Assembly (NCBI RefSeq): GCF_000346465.2
Contig: NC_034009.1
Location: forward strand, 26,415,643 to 26,479,642
Direction: 5' to 3'
DNA: 64,000 bases
From: Prunus persica
Lineage: Eukaryota; Streptophyta; Magnoliopsida; Rosales; Rosaceae
In this document: in pieces, positions 58,515 through 64,000 of the stretch
How positions within the stretch are numbered: the first letter of the stretch is position 1
How the letters are laid out: every line of letters starts with the position of its first letter
Translations under genes and position numbers: made by a program
Notes under the pieces: model-generated
Told to the model about the DNA's origin: nothing
Database searches by the model: none
What the model saw: only the letters and a program-made list of their open reading frames with translations

Positions 58515-59035
58515 TCATCATTCTAAGCTTTGTTGGAGGGCTCGCCTGGGCTACCGACAATGATGCGCTGGAGAGGGCCTTTTCCCCGTTCGGTGAGATC
58601 ATCAAATCGAAGAGCCGTTTGGTGCATGTTATCTCTCTGCTTCTTGATCTTTTGTTTCTCTATGTTACTTGATCTTTCTCTCCCAAAGATTGAAGATCGA
58701 TCGATTCCTTTCCATTTTTGTTTATTATTGTGTATTTGTTTGATTATACTCCAGCGTTTTTGTTTTGATGGACGAATCTGATTTGATTTGGTTTCTTTTT
58801 GTGTTTCCAGATCATCAACGACCGGGAGGTCCAGGAGCTTCGACTTCGACTTCGTCACCTTCAACAACGAGAAGGTCATTAGGGACGCGATCGAAGGCAT
58901 GAACGACCAGAACCTCGACGGCCGTAACATGACCGTCAACGAGGCCCAGTCTTGTGGAAGCAGCTGTGGTGGTAATGGAGGTTACAGCTGCGGAGGTGGC
59001 AGCAGAGGATATGGTTGCGGGCATTCACTTCACTA
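58515..59035 (+). pseudogene. glycine-rich RNA-binding protein (GR-RBP/GRP7-like) pseudogene
   Basis: First part 58529-58614 reads FVGGLAWATDNDALERAFSP and FGEIIKSK (RNP2 and first half of an RRM). The second part after the acceptor TTTCCAG at 58811 reads IINDRE, then in a shifted frame RSRSFDFDFVTFNNEKVIRD, AIEGMNDQNLDGRNMTVNEA and a Gly/Ser tail. A deletion of about 8 bp after NDRE shifts the frame, the donor after IKSK is not GT, and no start codon joins the RRM. The RNP1 octamer is altered. Intron position is preserved, so it came from a genomic duplicate, not a retrocopy. Confidence 0.82.
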
Positions 59036-60223
59036 ACTGCTCCAGAGTCCAGCTCGCCATGAATCCGATATCATTGCTCAGCTCAGCAGCTCTTTTGTCT
59101 CAACCGTTAGTCAGTAGTCCTCATTCCTTTCTAGTTCCTAGTCATAATTGAGATGCTATTGCCTTGCCTTGTTTTGCCCTTGCTCCTTACTTTATTGATG
59201 ATGACTGATTTTGTCACATTAGCTGAAGCTGAAGTCGTATATGGTGCAAGTATTAACTATTGAATTTCATGCTCTTTGCCTTCTTAATTTCTAACGAATA
59301 TGCATCCTGGTTGATGATTGTCTTAGATTGCTCAATATTTATTAAAAAAATATTGTCATTTCCCCCATTTTGGTTATGCTTTTTGTTTCTCTTTTGCCTT
59401 GCCTTTTTCATGAGAGAAAGAAGAGATTGCTCTCCTAGGGTGATTCAGACTAAGAATATGTATTGGTAGAAAACTTTATATTGAATAGATTCTGCCTGCA
59501 ACAACTTATTTTAAATATTCCTATACAGCACACGGGGACTTGCACCAAACCAAACTTCTTCTCCTTCTGTATAATTATTTATTTGGTTGTTATTGAGAGA
59601 GAGAGAGAGAGAGAGAGAGATAGTTGGGTTGGTGTGCGTACATGTGTATGTGTGGGACTGATCTTTTATACAAATTGAAACACTCTCTGTCTCTCTAGAA
59701 ACTTTTGTTGGATCAGTTAAAAATTGAAAAAGAATCCTCTGAGATTTCTTGAATAAAGTTTCAATAATGTATCACACTACTAGCTTTGCCATGCTACTAT
59801 GTATTATGGTGCCCCATATTAATCTCTACATATTTATCCGTTGACCACATAAAAATGACCTTTAAAGCAACAACTTTAGTATAATTATTGTCATTTAAAC
59901 ATTTATCTATCTCTCTGTGTGCAAACTCATAGAGATTGGTAGGTCCACGGAGGTCCTGAAAAAAGAGATTTTATTTACTTCATTGTGTAACGAGTTAACA
60001 TTACAATATATGTAACCACTTAACATTACAATAACTTTATATTGAAATTTTAACGCGGGGAGTGAATGATTTCATATTATCCCTGTAGTTTGTAGTGAAA
60101 TAGCAGACTATTCAAATTCTATGTACTATTTCACCTTATCAGTTATGCGCTTTGGGCTTATGATTGTTATCTGTGTTGTTCCAATTATTCTATTATGCTT
60201 AATTATTTTGTTGTTATTTCGTA
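59036..60223. other. debris between pseudogenes
   Basis: Possible 3' UTR of the RNA-binding-protein relic to about 59250, then AT-rich sequence and a (GA)n at 59597. No gene recognised. Confidence 0.4.
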
Positions 60224-60373
60224 TTGTTAGATTTGGTGAACAACCTTGGTACCATTGCAAGGTCTGGCACCAAGGAATTTATGGAAGCCTTGGCTACTGG
60301 TGCACATCTTGCTGTAGATAAGGTCATTGCTACCACCAAGCACAATGATGATGAGCAGTATGTGTGGGAGTCG
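60224..60373 (+). pseudogene. HSP90 (cytosolic) gene fragment
   Basis: Reads [20 protein letters not shown], then [20 protein letters not shown] and DDEQYVWES, matching the ATP-binding domain of HSP90. The segment that in HSP90 holds QFGVGFYSAYLV is missing between TGA and VDKV, so part of the nucleotide pocket is deleted. Homology stops at WES; a short unrelated frame follows. A relic only. Confidence 0.85.
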
Positions 60374-60574
60374 CTCCGATTCAATGTTTATGGTATGTGC
60401 AGTGATGAAGGATCAATTAATTATGCAAATGAAATGATGTAATTGATTTTGAGTGGTATGGAGTTCTACACTTTTATCGTACCGATTATGCAAATGAAAT
60501 GATGTAGTTATTAACTTCCAGTAAGTGGTATAAACTGTATAACAACTGTTCATACCCTGCAACTGAGTTGATTT

Positions 60575-61070
60575 CTATGACATAGTATTAACAGTGTACT
60601 TCTATGACATAGTATTAACATATTTTCAGTAACAAAGCATGCTCTATATTTTGCTCTATACATAATTGTGCACTTGAAGTTTATGATATGCTATGATTTT
60701 TACTAGGAAAATAGTTCTAAGACATGGAATTAACAGCGTACTTTTTTTTTCTTCTTGTAGAGGTATTTCCTTTTGCCTTTGTGATTGTATCTGGTGAAAC
60801 TGTAGACAATTGGAGGTGGTTTTTGCAAAGGATATCGGATGTCTTGCTGAGTTTTTTTTATTTTATTTTTTATAATATATGAAATGGTATTAACAATGTT
60901 CTAATTGTATGAAATGGTATTAACAATATATTTTTGTAAGAAATGGTATTAAAAATATATATTTTTTTGGTATGAAATGGTATTAACAATGTTTTTGTAT
61001 GAAATGGTATTAGCAATGTTTTCCTATGAAATGGTATTAACAATTTACTTCTATGACATGGTTTCAGAGG
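60575..61070 (+). repeat. diverged minisatellite built on ATGGTATTAACA
   Basis: About ten copies of TATGACATAGTATTAACA or TATGAAATGGTATTAACAAT with spacers of 5-20 bp at 60576, 60605, 60720, 60880, 60907, 60933, 60973, 61000, 61026 and 61051. The MuDR fragment lies within it. Confidence 0.75.
60761..60850 (+). pseudogene. MuDR-type transposase fragment
   Basis: About 30 codons read VFPFAFVIVSGETVDNWRWF then LQRISDVLL, the conserved MULE transposase stretch after the second catalytic Asp region. It starts right after an acceptor-like TTCTTGTAG. The rest of the gene is not visible. Confidence 0.65.
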
Positions 61071-61079
61071 TTCGATGGA

Positions 61080-62685
61080 GAAGGAAGGGTCGTAGGGGCA
61101 TGCCCTTGGTTTTCATTTTTTTTCAAAAAAAAAAAAATCTGGGCTGGGCTTATTTTGGGTTTTTTTGTGTGTTTTTTGTATTGGGCTTCTTTTAAGTTAG
61201 TTAGTGGCAGTCATGTAATTTATAGGAAATTCAACACTCATTTTGTATGTAGTAAATGGTTTTTGGGTATGTTTCTAAAGTGTATTTCATGTAGGATTTT
61301 TTTAATTATAATTTCAGCCTCTATTTTGGGTACATCACTAAAGCTCCCTATTTATAATTTGTTTTCTCTTTTAATCTTCCTTTTTGATCGTTTTTGTTGA
61401 TTCATATAGTGATCATTTTTTTAAAAAAAGAATTGTTTTGAGTTGTGTTTGATTTATGCTAAACTGAGCAAGATCCTCATCTCGACTTTTGTTTTTTTCT
61501 TTCTGATGGTTTTCCCATGCTTTAATTTTCATCTCTTATTGTTTGAGCCGGGATCATTGCAGTCATGGACACATGACCATTCCACAATTCATAATTACAC
61601 AAAATCTAAAGCATAAATGAAGGACATGGAGTAGTTGTAAACATCATTTGGTTTTGTAGGGGACTTTTCTTCCGGCAGCTGTAAATGGGCTGGGTTGCCG
61701 TAAAGGATAGACTGATGAAATTGTCCCCTTTGTCTGAGCTCGAAAATGAAGCCCCAACATTGCTTCGAAAAGGCAGCAGAGCCTTAGAAAGCACTTTGGT
61801 TACTTTCACCAACTAAAACAACAACTTGCAGGTGATTTCCTAATGCTTATAGATAAACTTTTGAGCTTAGCATGAGAGGTATATGGTATGGAAGCAAAAT
61901 CAACATGAGTTTAGCATTGAGGGGAAGTTTATGCTCTCTTGGGGAAAAAAGAAAGAAAGAAGTGTTAAGGTGAGAAAGGAGAAGTTTCTAGGAGATTTGG
62001 CTAAGAAAGGATAAATAAAGAATAATGCTCTTCCGGTAGCTTGACAGATGCTCTGTCTGCCAGAAAAAAAAATGAAGAAGAAATGTGAATAGTGCACGAG
62101 TTTGCTGGATTTTTGCAGGTAAGAGAGGAAGCTTGCTCTCTGGGTCTGAGTTGGTTTTGTTGGGTGGAAGAGACTTCATTTTATAGCCGCTGGAAACCAT
62201 ACTTTCCAAGAAACCCTAATGGCTCCTACCCATTTTGGCCAAGCTTTTCCCTTCATTTTTCTTCTCTTCTCTTGACTTTTCCTATCTTAGTGAAATTTCC
62301 TCTACCTATTTACACAAAATCAAAAATTTTGTGAGCTCAAGTCTCCTTTCCCGCAACTGCTTTAGTGGGAGACTTCCATCCTTGGCTCTTTTTCTTTTTC
62401 TTTTCTTTCTCATTCTTTGGCTAGATCTGGTGAAGGAAAGCAAATGGATATACATGCTGGTTTGAAGAGTGCTCATTCTCCTAACAGCTTGCGTGCTAAT
62501 ATCCCTTGGTTCCTTACATATTTATTGCTTTGAAACTTGCTCTTCCCATGTGCTGGACCTCCCAGCAGCTTTATTCAATGAACCTTCAAACCTCCCTTTC
62601 ACGGCTTCTGTTCCAGCCAGGTGCTTGGAGCCTTGTGGCTCATTTATGGCAATTGTATGGGCCAAGGTTCACTAAGTAAATGGGC
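61080..62685. other. unassigned sequence, possibly retroelement-derived
   Basis: No frame with recognisable domains. The CT/TTTC-rich stretch at 62240-62420 and the TTATAGCC box at about 62181 could be LTR-like, but I cannot define termini or a primer-binding site. Confidence 0.3.
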
Positions 62686-62689
62686 TATT

Positions 62690-62812
62690 CCTAGTGGCGC
62701 AGTCCTAGCGGCAGAGAATTCCTAGCAGTCGAAGAATTCCTAGCGGCCGAGAATTCCTAGCGGCCGAGAAGTTGTGGAATTTCTAGTTGAGAATTCCTAG
62801 CGGCCGATGTAC
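62690..62812 (+). repeat. short tandem repeats of GAATTCCTAGCGGCCGA
   Basis: Five to six variants of the 17-18 bp unit, carrying an EcoRI-like and an EagI-like core, run from 62693 to 62811. Then GGCCGA or GGCCGGGCA recurs at wider spacing to about 62960. GC-rich and unlike the surroundings. Confidence 0.85.
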
Positions 62813-63062
62813 TTTCTCAAAAAGGTGGCCGAGGTCTTTTCTTCAAAGGCCATGGTGCCTTCTCAAAAATATGGCCGATCACTTCCCTTTGCAAAAGTGG
62901 TTGGGCGTATCCTTGCAAAAGTGGCCGGGCACTTCTCAAAAAGTTGGGCCGGGCACTCCTTAAATACCTTGGTCGGCCACTCCTCTTGCAAAAAGTTGGG
63001 CCGAGGCGGATTTTCTCCTTGTGCACCCAGGCCCCCTCTTCACAACACTTGGGCAAGCAAAG

Positions 63063-63133
63063 TTAGGCCGAGGGAGTTGAAGTTCGGCAGGAGGTATTTC
63101 CTCCGAGGGAGTTGAAGTTCGGCTGGAGGTATG
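63063..63133 (+). repeat. tandem duplication of about 35 bp (GGGAGTTGAAGTTCGGC)
   Basis: GAGGGAGTTGAAGTTCGGCA then GGAGGTATTTCCTCC, followed by GAGGGAGTTGAAGTTCGGCT then GGAGGTATGTCC. Two units. Confidence 0.85.
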
Positions 63134-64000
63134 TCCGTCGAGTTCCCAATATTCGAATATTTTGAGAACTCGAAGATAGTCCAACTTGGGGCCAAGCCCA
63201 ACATTCAAATATTTGGAGTTCCCATACCACCTGCCTTGGCGGATGGTCAACCAACTCTAGAATTCAAAAAACTCAAAGGGCACGAGGTTCCACCAGATGT
63301 CAAGATGGAGAAATTATACAATACTACCGTAGCACCAGATGGCGTTGCTGATTGGTACTATGGTCCAATAAGATTAAAGCTTAGACATGCAATAGAACCA
63401 TAAAGTTTTGCCGTTAATGCCAATGTTTAAAAAACAAAATGAATGCTCTATGATGGAGATGCCCACCCAAAGGCTTAATGTCCTCCCAACGCTGGGTTTG
63501 AGACCATGATCGCGTCAATATTTCAGATCGAAGATTAGATAAACAAATTTCTATGCAATAATATTCTTTGACCAATTGTTGTGCAATGAAATTATTTGAC
63601 ATTGGGTCATTACCCAAAAAGGCGAAGGCTTTGAGCTTGATGTGAGAGGCATAATGGGTCAATTTTAAAGGGGATATTCAACGGCAAGATTTTTAGTGTT
63701 GTAGCCACCGTCACAGTCGTTTTAAAAAATTTCAGCCATAGCTTATGGGAGAAAATGATAAAAATCTCAAAGAAACCTCATCAGAGACAATGGCGGGAGC
63801 ACTGGAACCCAAGAACTGCATCAATTCAGACCCAAAATCAGTAGCAATTAGGGCAAGTGACTTGATAAACTCCCGAGTCTGCGATGGGGATTGGTGAGCA
63901 CTTAATTTTGGCTGCGAGTTTGGGTCAAATTCTCAGGCAGCGAAACCCACAGAGAATTTGGTCTTGGATATTTCTAGTTTGCAGCGATGGTGGTTAAGGG
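63134..64000. other. window end, no gene assigned
   Basis: A plus frame (63131-63403) reading LEFKKLKGHEVPPDVKMEKL then VADWYYGPIRLKLRHAIEP has protein-like composition, but I do not recognise it. A second short frame starts at 63789 (MAGALEPKNCINSDPK). Either may be part of a gene or element continuing past the window. Confidence 0.3.

Noticed and set aside
63131..63403. 90-codon frame ending RLKLRHAIEP
   Set aside because: Protein-like but unrecognised, next to repeats; not enough support to call a gene.

Overview
This is plant nuclear DNA from a eudicot, most likely Rosaceae. Intron-rich genes sit in AT-rich, transposon-laden sequence; the Cassandra retrotransposon and the gene set fit that family, but the species is inferred, not proven. 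I could run no database search: names rest on recognised motifs, and exon borders were read by eye from GT/AG sites and frame.

Layout. 1-1697: end of a CACTA transposon carrying a broken copy of the proteasome gene RPN6. 4039-6781: an intact beta-carbonic anhydrase gene (eight coding exons). 7224-24139: one very large Mutator-like element (MULE), 16.9 kb, bounded by the perfect 9-bp target duplication GCTTTACAA. It inserted between the 3' ends of the carbonic anhydrase gene and a convergent R2R3-MYB gene (24719-25795). 29043-31115: a chloroplast alkenal/enone oxidoreductase, head to head with an OB-fold gene (32064-33559). About 7 kb without recognisable genes follows. 40961-55137: two tandem BURP-domain genes (polygalacturonase-1 beta subunit type), separated by a decayed array of copies of the gene's last exon end, riddled with small Helitrons, a Cassandra TRIM, a hAT-like and a Harbinger-like MITE. 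55.8-64 kb: mostly transposon debris, SINE-like copies, pseudogene pieces (glycine-rich RNA-binding protein, HSP90, MuDR transposase) and minisatellites.

The MULE is the most unusual object. It carries an intact single-exon FAR1-type transposase on the minus strand. It also carries a DUF1985/Ulp1-like protease gene, a two-exon GRF zinc-finger/membrane microprotein, an F-box-like gene, and a divergent pair of paralogous coiled-coil genes, each with an E2F-type site (TTTGGCGGGAA). Three cargo genes carry one disabling change each (TAG, TGA, a 25-bp tandem duplication), while the transposase is open. The element also holds its own tandem repeats with periods of about 394, 505 and 55 bp. The co-packaging and the E2F-marked coiled-coil pair are the best candidates for an undescribed system.

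The BURP region is a clear case of local duplication followed by nested insertion. Repeated flanks act as empty sites, so two Helitron insertions can be read to the base (between A and T, no target duplication).
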